A stretch of 64,000 nt of DNA from Archivesica marissinica (GCA_014843695.1 CM026391.1:38253515-38317514); one strand, 5' to 3'. Positions 1 to 14,212 are shown, counted from the stretch's first letter. Notes: a model not told the origin generated them from the sequence alone. Numbers and translations are program-made.

Positions 1-3000
1 ATGCAGTACTAGCATGAAGTACTAGCATGGATTACTAGCATGAAGTACTAGCATGGATTACTAGCATGGCGTACTAGCATGAAGTACTAGCATGGAGTAC
101 TAGCATGGATTACTAGCATGGATTACTAGCATGGATTACTAGCATGGAGTACTAGCATGGAGTACTAGCATGGATTACTAGCATGGATTACTAGCATGGA
201 TTACTAGCATGAGTACTAGCATGGATTACTAGCATGGAGTACTAGCATGAAGTACTAGCATGGAGTACTAGCATGGATTACTAGCATGGATTACTAGCAT
301 GGATTACTAGCATGGAGTACTAGCATGGAGTACTAGCATGGATTACTAGCATGGATTACTAGCATGGAGTACTAGCATGAAGTACTAGCATGTTGTACTA
401 GCATGGATTACTAGCATGGAGTACTAGCATGCATTACTAGCATGGAGTACTAGCATGAAGTACTAGCATGGAGAACTAGCATGAAGTACTAGCATGGATT
501 ACTAGCATCGGGTACTAGCATGCAGTACTAGCATGGAGTACTAGCATGAAGTACTAGCATGGATTACTAGCATGGAGTACTAGCATGAAGTACTAGCATG
601 CATTACTAGCATGGAATACTAGCATGGAGTACTAGCATGGATTACTAGCATGGAGTACTAGCATGAAGTACTAGCATGGAGAACTAGCATGAAGTACTAG
701 CATGGATTACTAGCATCGGGTACTAGCATGCAATACTAGCATGCATTACTAGCATGGAACACTAGCATGGATTACTAGCATAGAGTACTAGCATGGAGTA
801 CTAGCATGGAGTACTAGCATGGATTACTAGCATGGAGTACTAGCATGAATTACTAGCATGGAGTACTAGCATGGAGTACTAGCATGGATTACTAGCATGG
901 AGTACTAGCATGGAGTACTAGCATGAAGTACTAGCATGGAGTACTAGCATGGAGTACTAGCATGAAGTACTAGCATGGAGTACTAGCATGGAGTACTAGC
1001 ATGGAGTACTAGCATGGAGTACTAGCATGGAGTACTAGCATGGAATACTAGCATGGAGTACTAGCATGGAATACTAGCATGGAGTACTAGCATGGAGTAC
1101 TAGCATGGAATACTAGCATGGATTACTAGCATGGAGTACTAGCATGAAGTACTAGCATGGAGTACTAGCATGAAGTACTAGCATGGAGTACTAGCATGGA
1201 GTACTAGCATGGAGTACTAGCATGGATACTAGCATGGAGTACTAGCATGGAATACTAGCATGAAGTACTAGCATGGAGTACTAGCATGGAGTACTAGCAT
1301 GGAGTACTAGCATGAAGTACTAGCATGGATTACTAGCATGGAGTACTAGCATGGATTACTAGCATGGAATACTAGCATGGAGTACTAGCATGGAGTACTA
1401 GCATGGAGTACTAGCATGGAACACTAGCATGAAGTACTAGCATGGAGTACTAGCATGGAGTACTAGCATGGAGTACTAGCATGAAGTACTAGCATGGATA
1501 CTAGCATGGTACTAGCATGGAGTACTAGCATGGAATACTAGCATGGAGTACTAGCATGGAGTACTAGCATGGAGTACTAGCATGGAGTACTAGCATGGAG
1601 TACTAGCATGAAAACTAGATGAAGTACTAGCATGGAGTACTAGCATGGAGTACTAGCATGGAGTACTAGCATGAAGTACTAGCTGGATACTAGCATGGTA
1701 CTAGATGGAGTACTAGCATGGAATACTAGCATGGAGTACTAGCATGGAGTACTAGCATGGAATACTAGCATGGAGTACTAGCATGAACACTAGATGAAGT
1801 ACTAGCATGCAGTACTAGCATGGAGTACTAGCATGGAGTACTAGCATGAAGTACTAGCATGGATTACTAGCATCGGGTACTAGCATGGAGTACTAGCATG
1901 GAATACTAGCATGGAGTACTAGCATGGAGTACTAGCATGGAATACTAGCATGGAGTACTAGCATGCAGTACTAGCATGGAACACTAGCATGGAGTACTAG
2001 CATGGAACACTAGAATGGAACACTAGCAGGAAGTACTAGCATGGAACACTAGCATGAAGTACTAGCATGGAACACTAGAATGAAGTACTAGCATGCAGTA
2101 CTAGCATGGAGTACTAGCATGGAGTACTAGCATGGAGTACTAGCATGGAATACTAGCATGGAGTACTAGCATGAAACAATAGAATGAAGTACTAGCATGG
2201 AGTACTAGCATGGAGTACTAGCATGGAGTACTAGCATGGAGTACTAGTATGGAACACTAGCATGGATTAATAGCATCGGGTACTAGCATGCAGTACTAGC
2301 ATGGAACACTAGCATGGAGTACTAGCATGGAACACTAGCATGGAGTACTAGCATGCATTTCTAGCATGGAACACTAGCATGGATTACTAGCATGGAGTAC
2401 TAGCATGAAGTACTAGCATGGAGAACTAGCATGAAGTACTAGCTTGGATTACTAGCATCGGGTACTAGCATGGAGTACTAGCATGGAACACTAGCATGGA
2501 GTACTAGCATGGAACACTAGAATGAAGTACTAGCATGCAGTACTAGCATGGAGTACTAGCATGGAGTCCTAGCATGAAGTACTAGCTTGGATTACTAGCA
2601 TCGGGTACTAGCATGGATTACTAGCATGGAACACTAGCATGGAGTACTAGCATGGAGTACTAGCATGGAGTACTAGCATGGAACACTAGAATGAAGTACT
2701 AGCATGCAGTACTAGCATGGAGTACTAGCATGGAGTCCTAGCATGAAGTACTAGCTTGGATTACTAGCAACGTGTACTAGCATGGAGTACTAGCATGGAA
2801 CACTAGCATGGAGTACTAGCATGGAGTACTAGCATGGAGTACTAGCATGGAATACTAGCATGGAGTACTAGCATGAAACACTAGAATGAAGTACTAGCAT
2901 GCAGTACTAGCATGGAGTACTAGCATGGAGTCCTAGCATGAAGTACTAGCTTGGATTACTAGCATCGGGTACTAGCATGGAGTACTAGCATGGAACACTA

Positions 3001-6000
3001 GCATGGAGTACTAGCATGGAGTACTAGCATGGAGTACTAGCATGGAATACTAGCATGGAATACTAGCATGAATCACTAGAATGAAGTACTAGCATGCAGT
3101 ACTAGCAAGGAGTACTAGCATGGAGTCCTAGCATGAAGTACTAGCTTGGATTACTAGCATCGGGTACTAGCATGGAGTACTAGCATGGAACACTAGCATG
3201 GAGTACTAGCATGGAACACTAGAATGAAGTAATAGCATGCAGTACTAGCATGTAGTACTAGCATGGAGTACTAGCATGGAGTACTAGCATGGAATACTAG
3301 CATGGAGTACTAGCATGACACACTAGAATGAAGTACTAGCATGCAGTACTAGCATGGAGTACTAGCATGGAGTCCTAGCATGAAGTACTAGCTTGGATTA
3401 CTAGCATCGGGTACTAGCATGGAGTACTAGCATGGAACACTAGCATGGAGTACTAGCAATGAGTACTAGCATGGAATACTAGCATGAAGTACTAGCATGC
3501 AGTACTAGCATGGAGTACTAGCATGGAACACTAGCATGGAGTACTAGCATGGAACACTAGAATGAAGTACTAGCATGCAGTACTAGCATGGAGTACTAGC
3601 ATGGAGTCCTAGCATGAAGTACTAGCTTGGATTACTAGCATCGGGTACTAGCATGGAGTACTAGCATGGAGTACTAGCATGGAGTACTAGCATGGAGTAC
3701 TAGCATGGAGTACTAGCATGGAGTACTAGCATGGAGTACTAGCATGGAGTACTAGCATGGAGTACTAGCATGGAATACTAGCATGGAACACTAGCATGAA
3801 GTACTAGCATGGAGTACTAGCATGGAGTACTAGCATGGAGTACTAGCATGAAGTACTAGCATGCAGTACTAGCATGGAGTACTAGCATGGAGTACTAGCA
3901 TGGAGTACTAGCATGGAGTACTAGCATGGAGTACTAGCATGGAGTACTAGCATGGAGTACTAGCATGAAGTACTAGCATGGAGTACTAGCATGGAGTACT
4001 AGCATGGAGTACTAGCATGGAGTACCAATATGGAATACTAGCATGGAATACTAGCATGAATTACTAGCATGAAGTACTATCATGGATTACTAGCATGGAG
4101 TACTAGCATGGAGTACTAGCATGGAATACTAGCATGGAGTACTAGCATGAAACACTAGAATGAAGTATTAGCATGGAGTACTAGCATGGAGTACTAGCAT
4201 GGAGTACTAGCATGGAGTACTAGCATGGAATACAAGCATGGAACACTAGCATGAAGTACTAGCATGAAGTACTAGCATGTAGTACTAGTATGGTGTACTA
4301 GCATGGAGTACTAGCATGGAACACTAGCATGGAGTACTAGCATGGAGTACTAGCATGGAATACTAGTATGGTGTACTAGCATGGAGTACTAGCATGGAGT
4401 ACTAGCATGGAGTACTCTCATGGAATACTAGCATGGAATACTAGCATGGTGTACTAGCATGGAGTACTATCATGGAATACTAGCATGGAATACTAGCATG
4501 GTGTACTAGCATTGAGTACTAGCATGAAATACTAGCATGGAGTACTAGCATGGAGTACTAGCATGGAGTACTAGCAGGAAGTACTAGCATGCAGTACTAG
4601 CATGAATTACTAGCATGAAGTACTGTCATGGAGTATTAGCATGGAGTACTAGCATGGAGTACTATCATGGAATACTAGCATGGAGTACTAGAATGGAACA
4701 CTAGAATGAAGTACTAGCATGGAGTACTAGCATGGAGTACTAGCATGGAATACTAGCATGGAACACTAGCATGAAGTACTAGCATGAAGTACTAGCATGG
4801 AGTACTAGCATGGTGTACTAGCATGGAATACTAGCATGGAGTACTAGAATGGAACACTAGAATGAAGTACTAGCATGGAGTACTAGCATGGTGTACTAGC
4901 ATGGAGTACTAGCATGGTGTACTAGCATGAAGTACTAGCATGGAGTACTAGTATGGTGTACTAGCATGGGGTACTAGCATGGGGTACTAGCATGGAGTAC
5001 TAGCATGATGTACTAGCATGGAGTACTAGCATGGATTACTAACATGAAGTACTAGCATGGAGTACTAGCATGGGGTACTAGCATGGGGTACTAGCATGGA
5101 GAACTAGCATGGATTACTAGCATGAAGTACTAGCATGGAGTACTAGCATGGAGTACTAGCATGGATTACTAGCATGGAGTACTAGCATGGAGTACTAGCA
5201 TGGTGTACTAGCATCGGGTACTTGCATGAAGTACTAGCATGGAGTACTAGCATGGGGTACTAGCATGGAGAACTAGCATGGAGTACTAGCATGGAGTACT
5301 AGCATGGAATACTAGCATGGAATACTAGCATGAATTACTAGCATGAAGTACTATCATGGATTACTTGCATGGAGTACTAGCATGGAGTACTAGCATGGAA
5401 TACTAGCATGGAGTACTAGCATGAAACACTGGAATGAAGTATTAGCATGGAGTACTAGCATGGAGTACTAGCATGGAGTACTAGCATGGAGTACTAGCAT
5501 GGAATACAAGCATGGAACACTAGCATGAAGTACTAGCATGAAGTACTAGCATGTAGTACTAGTATGGTGTACTAGCATGGAGTACTAGCATGGAACACTA
5601 GCATGGAGTACTAGCATGAAGTACTAACATGGAATACTAGTATGGTGTACTAGCATGGAGTACTAGCATGGAGTACCAGCATGGAGTACTATCATGGAAT
5701 ACTAGCATGGAATACTAGCATGGTGTACTAGCATGGAGTACTATCATGGAATACTAGCATGGAATACTAGCATGGTGTACTAGCATTGAGTACTAGCATG
5801 AAATACTAGCATGGAGTACTAGCATGGAGTACTAGCATGGAGTACTAGCAGGAAGTACTAGCATGCAGTACTAGCATGAATTACTAGCATGAAGTACTAT
5901 CATGGAGTATTAGCATGGAGTACTAGCATGCAGTACTAGCATGGAGTACTAGCATGGAGTCCTAGCATGAAGTACTAGCTTGGATTACTAGCATCGGGTA

Positions 6001-9000
6001 CTAGCATGGAGTACTAGCATGGAACACTAGCATGGAGTACTAGCATGGAGTACTAGCATGGAGTACTAGCAAGGAATACTAGCATGGAGTACTAGCATGC
6101 AGTACTAGCATGGAACACTAGCATGGAGTACTAGCATGGAACACTAGAATGGAACACTAGCATGAAGTACTAGGATGGAACACTAGCATGGAGTACTAGC
6201 ATGGAACACTAGAATGAAGTACTAGCATGCAGTACTAGCATGGAGTACTAGCATGGAGTACTAGCATGGAGTACTAGCATGGAGTACTAGCATGGAATAC
6301 TAGCATGGAGTACTAGCATGAAACACTAGAATGAAGTACTAGCATGGAGTACTAGCATGGAGTACTAGCATGGAGTACTAGCATGGAGTACCAATATGGA
6401 ATACTAGCATGGAATACTAGCATGAATTACTAGCATGAAGTACTATCATGGATTACTAGCATGGAGTACTAGCATGGAGTACTAGCATGGAATACTAGCA
6501 TGGAGTACTAGCATGAAACACTAGAATGAAGTATTAGCATGGAGTACTAGCATGGAGTACTAGCATGGAGTACTAGCATGGAGTACTAGCATGGAATACA
6601 AGCATGGAACACTAGCATGAAGTACTAGCATGAAGTACTAGCATGTAGTACTAGTATGGTGTACTAGCATGGAGTACTAGCATGGAACACTAGCATGGAG
6701 TACTAGCATGGAGTACTAGCATGGAATACTAGTATGGTGTACTAGCATGGAGTACTAGCATGGAGTACTAGCATGGAGTACTCTCATGGAATACTAGCAT
6801 GGAATACTAGCATGGTGTACTAGCATGGAGTACTATCATGGAATACTAGCATGGAATACTAGCATGGTGTACTAGCATTGAGTACTAGCATGAAATACTA
6901 GCATGGAGTACTAGCATGGAGTACTAGCATGGAGTACTAGCAGGAAGTACTAGCATGCAGTACTAGCATGAATTACTAGCATGAAGTACTGTCATGGAGT
7001 ATTAGCATGGAGTACTAGCATGGAGTACTATCATGGAATACTAGCATGGAGTACTAGAATGGAACACTAGAATGAAGTACTAGCATGGAGTACTAGCATG
7101 GAGTACTAGCATGGAATACTAGCATGGAACACTAGCATGAAGTACTAGCATGAAGTACTAGCATGGAGTACTAGCATGGTGTACTAGCATGGAATACTAG
7201 CATGGAGTACTAGAATGGAACACTAGAATGAAGTACTAGCATGGAGTACTAGCATGGTGTACTAGCATGGAGTACTAGCATGGTGTACTAGCATGAAGTA
7301 CTAGCATGGAGTACTAGTATGGTGTACTAGCATGGGGTACTAGCATGGGGTACTAGCATGGAGTACTAGCATGATGTACTAGCATGGAGTACTAGCATGG
7401 ATTACTAACATGAAGTACTAGCATGGAGTACTAGCATGGGGTACTAGCATGGGGTACTAGCATGGAGAACTAGCATGGATTACTAGCATGAAGTACTAGC
7501 ATGGAGTACTAGCATGGAGTACTAGCATGGATTACTAGCATGGAGTACTAGCATGGAGTACTAGCATGGTGTACTAGCATCGGGTACTTGCATGAAGTAC
7601 TAGCATGGAGTACTAGCATGGGGTACTAGCATGGAGAACTAGCATGGAGTACTAGCATGGAGTACTAGCATGGAATACTAGCATGGAATACTAGCATGAA
7701 TTACTAGCATGAAGTACTATCATGGATTACTTGCATGGAGTACTAGCATGGAGTACTAGCATGGAATACTAGCATGGAGTACTAGCATGAAACACTGGAA
7801 TGAAGTATTAGCATGGAGTACTAGCATGGAGTACTAGCATGGAGTACTAGCATGGAGTACTAGCATGGAATACAAGCATGGAACACTAGCATGAAGTACT
7901 AGCATGAAGTACTAGCATGTAGTACTAGTATGGTGTACTAGCATGGAGTACTAGCATGGAACACTAGCATGGAGTACTAGCATGAAGTACTAACATGGAA
8001 TACTAGTATGGTGTACTAGCATGGAGTACTAGCATGGAGTACCAGCATGGAGTACTATCATGGAATACTAGCATGGAATACTAGCATGGTGTACTAGCAT
8101 GGAGTACTATCATGGAATACTAGCATGGAATACTAGCATGGTGTACTAGCATTGAGTACTAGCATGAAATACTAGCATGGAGTACTAGCATGGAGTACTA
8201 GCATGGAGTACTAGCAGGAAGTACTAGCATGCAGTACTAGCATGAATTACTAGCATGAAGTACTATCATGGAGTATTAGCATGGAGTACTAGCATGGAGT
8301 ACTAGCATGGAATACTAGCATGGAGTACTAGAATGGAACATTAGAATGAAGTACTAGCATGGAGTACTAGCATGGTGTACTAGCATGGAATACTAGCATG
8401 GAACACTATCATGAAGTACTAGCATGAAGTACTAGCATGGAGTACTAGCATGGTGTACTAGCATGGAATACTAGTATGGAGTACTAGAATGGAACACTAG
8501 AATGAAGTACTAGCATGGAGTACTAGCATGGTGTACTAGCATGGAGTACTAGCATGGTGTACTAGCATGAAGTACTAGCATGGAGTACTAGCATGGAGTA
8601 CTAGCATGGGGTACTAGCATGGGTACTAGCATGGTGTACTAGCATGGAGTACTAGCATGGAGTACTAGCATGATGTACTAGCATGGAGTACTAGCATGGA
8701 TTACTAGCATGAAGTACTAGCATGGAGTACTAGCATGGGGTACTAGCATGGGGTACTAGCATGGAGAACTAGCATGGATTACTAGCATGAAGTACTAGCA
8801 TGGAGTACTAGCATGGAGTACTAGCATGGATTACTAGCATGGAGTACTAGCATGGAGTACTAGCATGGTGTACTAGCATCGGGTACTTGCATGAAGTACT
8901 AGCATGGAGTACTAGCATGGGGTACTAGCATGGAGAACTAGCATGGATTACTAGCATGAAGTACTAGCATGGAGTACTAGCATGGAGTACTAGCATGGAT

Positions 9001-10619
9001 TACTAGCATGGAGTACTAGCATGGAGTACTAGCATGGAGTACTAGCATGGAACACTAGAATGAAGTACTAGCATGGAATACTAGCATGGAATACTAGCAT
9101 GAATTACTAGCATGAAGTACTATCATGGATTACTTGCATGGAGTACTAGCATGGAGTACTAGCATGGAATACTAGCATGGAGTACTAGCATGAAACACTA
9201 GAATGAAGTATTAGCATGGAGTACTAGCATGGAGTACTAGCATGGAGTACTAGCATGGAGTATTAGCATGGAATACAAGCATGGAACACTAGCATGAAGT
9301 ACTAGCATGAAGTACTAGCATGTAGTACTAGTATGGTGTACTAGCATGGAGTACTAGCATGGAACACTAGCATGGAGTACTAGCATGAAGTACTAACATG
9401 GAATACTAGTATGGTGTACTAGCATGGAGTACTAGCATGGAGTACTAGCATGGAGTACTATCATGGAATACTAGCATGGAATACTAGCATGGTGTACTAG
9501 CATGGAGTACTATCATGGAATACTAGCATGGAATACTAGCATGGTGTACTAGCATTGAGTACTAGCATGAAATACTAGCATGGAGTACTAGCATGGAGTA
9601 CTAGCATGGAGTACTAGCAGGAAGTACTAGCATGAATTACTAGCATGAAGTACTATCATGGAGTATTAGCATGAAGTACTAGCATGGAGTACTAGCATGG
9701 AATACTAGCATGGAGTACTAGAATGGAACACTAGAATGAAGTACTAGCATGGAGTACTAGCATGGAGTACTAGCATGGAATACTAGCATGGAACACTAGC
9801 ATGAAGTACTAGCATGAAGTACTAGCATGGAGTACTAGCATGGTGTACTAGCATGGAATACTAGTATGGAGTACTAGAATGGAACACTAGAATGAAGTAC
9901 TAGCATGGAGTACTAGCATGGTGTACTAGCATGGAGTACTAGCATGGTGTACTAGCATGAAGTACTAGCATGGAGTACTAGTATGGTGTACTAGCATGGG
10001 GTACTAGCATGGGGTACTAGCATGGTGTACTAGCATGGAGTACTAGCATGGAGTACTAGCATGATGTACTAGCATGGAGTACTAGCATGGATTACTAGCA
10101 TGAAGTACTAGCATGGAGTACTAGCATGGGGTACTAGCATGGGGTACTAGCATGGAGAACTAGCATGGATTACTAGCATGAAGTACTAGCATGGAGTACT
10201 AGCATGGAGTACTAGCATGGATTACTAGCATGGAGTACTAGCATGGAGTACTAGCATGGTGTACTAGCATCGGGTACTTGCATGAAGTACTAGCATGGAG
10301 TACTAGCATGGGGTACTAGCATGGAGAACTAGCATGGATTACTAGCATGAAGTACTAGCATGGAGTACTAGCATGGAGTACTAGCATGGATTACTAGCAT
10401 GGAGTACTAGCATGGAGTACTAGCATGGTGTACTAGCATGGAACACTAGAATGAAGTACTAGCATGGAGTACTAGCATGGGGTACTAGCATGGAGAACTA
10501 GCATGGATTACTAGCATGAAGTACTAGCATGGAGTACTAGCATGAAGTACTAGCATGGTGTACTAGCATGGAGTACTAGCATGGTGTACTAGCATGGTGT
10601 ACTAGCATGGTGTACTGAT
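1..10619. repeat. 13-bp satellite array with higher-order structure
   Basis: The unit is 13 bp (consensus tactagcatggag), about 815 head-to-tail copies, and it continues beyond the left edge. Variants differ mainly in the last three to five bases (gag, gaa, gat, aag, gtg) and in a gaacactagaatg form. Because 13 is not a multiple of three and each unit contains TAG, all + frames are closed. Variant strings recur in blocks: the marker agtaccaatatgg occurs at about 4021 and 6387, and atcgggtacttg at 5213 and 7579, both 2366 bp (182 units) apart. The latter also recurs at 8878 and 10269, 1391 bp (107 units) apart. No gene is seen inside. If the cyclase exon 1 lies upstream, this array is intronic. 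Confidence 0.97.
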
Positions 10620-10633
10620 ATGGATTATTAGTA

Positions 10634-10810
10634 TCGATTGCGAAACAAGTCCTTACAATTTATATTAATCATTCTCGAGACCTCATTCCTGATGGAATTC
10701 ATCGCCACGAGGGAGAGAGATTTAAATGCCATGCTTAAGGGCACAATCGGGTCTCGAACTGCGGACCTTTCGCACCTGAAGCGAACGCGCATTCACTGCG
10801 CTATCACGAC
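10634..10810 (-). mobile_element. tRNA-derived SINE, family A, copy 1
   Basis: Read on the minus strand this matches the SINE at 15825-16057. It has a tRNA-like head with an A-box-like tagcgcagtg and a B-box-like gttcgagacc. The body contains ctccctcgtggcgatg and the tail contains ttaatataa and tttcgcaatcga. Relative to the other copy it has short internal deletions in the head-body junction and body. It sits right at the end of the 13-bp satellite. Short open frames across it are SINE sequence, not genes. Confidence 0.8.
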
Positions 10811-11031
10811 TTCCACACAATTTCTAGATGTATAGAGATAGTGTTTTCCCCAATATAGACAGAAATAGATTCAAAAATGTAATTATTAATTATACTTAAT
10901 TGACACGTGTATTTATGTTCTTGTTTATGAATGTGTAGACCAATGAACTGACTCCAAATTAAACAAAACTTCTTTTATGATAGTGGTGTAATCTACTAGT
11001 GCTTAATACATCCTCTGTCTGTATCATACGG
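10811..11031. other. intronic or intergenic spacer
   Basis: This is AT-rich unique sequence between two SINEs. No exon, repeat or conserved motif was recognised. In particular, the expected first coding exon of the cyclase is not here. Confidence 0.6.
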
Positions 11032-11250
11032 CTGTCCGATTAGCTCAGTTGTTAGGGCGCTGGCTTCTCATAAAGGCAACCCGGGTTCAATCCTCGGATT
11101 GGGATGTATATGAGATGGTAAGGTGGTCGCTAGATCGGACAGGTTGGTGTTGGTCTCCGGGTACTCATGTTTCCTCTCACACGACCACATTTACATCCGC
11201 GCCAACGAGAGTTATTAATATAAGTTATTGAAATAAATAAAGTTTAAACT
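11032..11250 (+). mobile_element. tRNA-derived SINE, family B, copy 1 (full length)
   Basis: The head (about 11033-11106) resembles a tRNA. It has an A box tagctcagttgttagg, a B box gggttcaatcc, a weak 6-bp acceptor-like pairing, and CAT at the anticodon position as in tRNA-Met. The anticodon stem carries a mismatch, so it is a relic rather than a working tRNA. The body contains ggtggtcgctagatcgg and the tail has taatataagtt followed by aaataaataaa and tttaaac. Related bodies lie at 21450-21602 (+) and about 42455-42605 (-). The element ends only about 18 bp before the exon 2 splice acceptor. Confidence 0.82.
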
Positions 11251-11268
11251 AATTCATTCTCTCTTCAG

Positions 11269-11369
11269 AAAAGAAGCAAATCTCATTATGGAGGGGAAGT
11301 TTATCATTCGGAACATTTACAATGATGCGGCAACGTATAGTGTAGTACGTGCGGCATCCAAGGTTCTTG
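11269..11369 (+). CDS. GUCY1B1: soluble guanylate cyclase beta-1, coding exon 2 (H-NOX N-terminal part)
   Basis: The enzyme makes cGMP from GTP in the cytosol when nitric oxide binds its haem. This exon encodes 33 full codons starting KEANLIMEGKF and ending VRAASKVL. They match residues about 26-59 of animal beta-1 subunits, in the N-terminal H-NOX (HNOB) domain. The acceptor is tctcttcag at 11268 and the donor is g|gtaag at 11370. The exon begins with one base completing a codon and ends with one base of the glycine codon finished by the next exon. The preceding exon, which should encode the initiator and about 25 residues, was not found in the window. A family B SINE ends just upstream. Identity rests on protein similarity recalled from the family and on matching phases. 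Confidence 0.9.
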
Positions 11370-11493
11370 GTAAGAGCTTGAATAATTGAAAAGTTTGCTT
11401 AACATAATTTTAATTTATATTAATGTTAAAGCAAGCACAACATGTATATTTCTTCTATCTCACCCTATATTAAATCCCACCACCCCTCCCCGC

Positions 11494-12289
<796 letters not shown>

Positions 12290-12462
12290 TAAAGAAAAGT
12301 TATGACTCTAAATTAACGACTGTTTCTAAAATAAACGCATTTGCTAATGCTTAAATAAACTAACAATTATGATTTTTGAGACTGAAACCGCAATAACAAA
12401 AACCTGTTGTTGGCTTAGAATGTGTATGCATTGTATATTTGAACATACATTCCCAATGTACA

Positions 12463-12949
12463 GTTTACTGGGTTAATCATTCTATATACGTGCAGGCATA
12501 CCAGCAGCGGATTTACTGAGTTAATCATTCTATATACGTGCAGGCATACCAGCAGCGGATTTACTGAGTTAATCATTCTATATACGTGCAGGCATACCAG
12601 CAGCGGATTTACTGAGTTAATCATTCTATATACGTGCAGGCATACCAGCAGCGGATTTACTGAGTTAATCATTCTATATACGTGCAGGCATACCAGCAGC
12701 GGATTTACTGAGTTAATCATTCTATATACGTGCAGGCATACCAGCAGCGGATTTACTGAGTTAATCATTCTATATACGTGCAGGCATACCAGCAGCGGAT
12801 TTACTGAGTTAATCATTCTATATACGTGCAGGCATACCAGCAGCGGATTTACTGAGTTAATCATTCTATATACGTGCAGGCATACCAGCAGCGGATTTAC
12901 TGAGTTAATCATTCTATATACGTGCAGGCATACCAGCAGCGGATTTACT
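12463..12949 (+). repeat. 48-bp tandem array duplicating the exon 3 splice acceptor
   Basis: About ten copies of a 48-bp unit are present. Each contains an intron-like end (ttctatatacgtgcag) followed by the first 22 bases of cyclase exon 3 (gcataccagcagcgg and on). AG acceptors fall at 12495, 12543, 12591, 12639, 12687, 12735, 12783, 12831, 12879 and 12927. Only the last runs on into the true exon; the nine upstream copies turn to gagttaatc after ttact. If an upstream acceptor were used, the frame would read IPAADLLS and then TAA. Confidence 0.95.
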
Positions 12950-13763
12950 AGAGGAATTTGGAAAGATGTTCTTCGACTTTTGCAAAGAATCAGGATACAC
13001 GAAAATATTGAAGGTGTTGGGCGCTAGCACGCAAGAGTTTCTTCAGAATTTAGATGCGCTCCATGATCACCTGGCTACCATATACCCAGGCATGCAAGCA
13101 CCTTCTTTCCGATGCTCCAATCAGAATGGAATTTTGATCCTCCATTATTACTCTGATCGACCTGGCCTGGAACACATTGTTGTGGGTATTGTTAAAGCGG
13201 TTGCCAAGAATCTGCATAATTCTGAAATAGAGGTCAATGTCATTAAAACGAAGGTAGAATGTGATCACGTCCAGTTTGCTATTATAGACAAGCAACGAAA
13301 GGGTTTAGTCAGAAGAGATGAACATTGTAATAGAGACAATGGGAGCCTAGAACACAAGATTAGCCCAGCCACATTCTGCAGAGCATTTCCGTTTCACATT
13401 CTGTTTGACAGAAACATGACAATAACGCAAACTGGATTTACATTGGTGAGAGTGATTCCATCCGTTGCTAATGACAACTGTAAAATTGATGACGTATTTG
13501 AAATGATACGTCCGCATATGAAGTTTACCTTTCATCATATTCTAGCACACATTAACACTGTGTACGTCTTGCATTCAAAGGAAGGTGTATGTAAGACATA
13601 TGCGGAGGCCTTGCGCATGCGCATAAAAGGTCAAATGATATTTGTACCGGAATCGGATAGTCTACTTTTCATGTGTTCTCCTAGCGTGAACAGTCTGGAT
13701 GACCTCAACAGGCGTGGCCTATTCTTGAGTGATATACCACTCCATGATTCTACAAGAGATTTG
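12928..13763 (+). CDS. GUCY1B1: soluble guanylate cyclase beta-1, coding exon 3 (H-NOX core and PAS-like domain)
   Basis: This large exon of 836 bp has 278 full codons. The first two bases complete the glycine begun in exon 2. The first third finishes the H-NOX domain. The haem-ligand histidine is seen in LDALHDHLATIYPGM (codon 13062-13064), and the YxSxR haem-propionate motif appears in HYYSDRPGL (codons from 13146). The later part, from KISPATFCRAFPFH to CSPSVNSLDDLNRRGL, is the H-NOX-associated PAS-like domain. The exon ends at DSTRDL with the donor ttg|gtatca at 13764. Reading on gives VSLF and a TGA that is intronic. It has no internal stop. The loop before KGQMIFVPE looks shorter than in vertebrate beta-1. 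The beta-1 assignment is confident; the exon edges follow from homology and phase. Confidence 0.95.
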
Positions 13764-14212
13764 GTATCACTCTTTTGACTCTATCTGTAGATAGTTTGTT
13801 ATACGCCCAATTTATGTGTGATATTATTGTTTATTAGCAAACCCGTGTCTATCCGTCCGACGTCGTCGTCCCTCCGTGAACATGTTCAAACGTCTTCTCC
13901 TCGGTAACGATTGATTCGGGAGGTCAAATGGGGGTCAACTTTTATTTTTAAGCGAGTATGGTTGTCATATATAAAACCGAATGTATCGATGAGGTGATCA
14001 CTCAGACGCACTTGTCAAATTCAAATGGTTTAGCCAACATTTCTCAATTACAGTCCATGGGTGAATCCTTTTCAGATTTAATTAAAATGGACGTTGTCGC
14101 GAATATAAGAAAGTCACCGTCTTAAAAATCACACAAATTCTTCAAACATCTTGGTAGGAATGATCCATGTATAGCTTTTTCAAAGTTGTTAAAATGGTGG
14201 TGACATCAGGGG
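13764..14212 (+). other. intron 3, unique part
   Basis: This is non-coding sequence following the exon 3 donor. No exon, RNA gene or strong repeat was recognised. It contains a pyrimidine-rich stretch with gtccgacgtcgtcgtcc near 13856, which may be an old transposon fragment but cannot be assigned. Confidence 0.6.

Noticed and set aside
1..10619. Telomeric repeat
   Set aside because: The 13-bp unit does not resemble the animal TTAGGG-type repeat and carries no G-rich strand bias.
11033..11106. Functional tRNA-Met gene
   Set aside because: The anticodon stem has a mismatch and the sequence continues into a body and tail shared with other SINE copies.
12415..12912. Minus-strand 165-codon frame with a 16-residue repeat
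   Set aside because: It is the reverse strand of the 48-bp acceptor array; the plus strand explains it through the exon boundary.
13050..13538. Minus-strand open frames across cyclase exon 3
   Set aside because: Shadows of the well-supported plus-strand exon.
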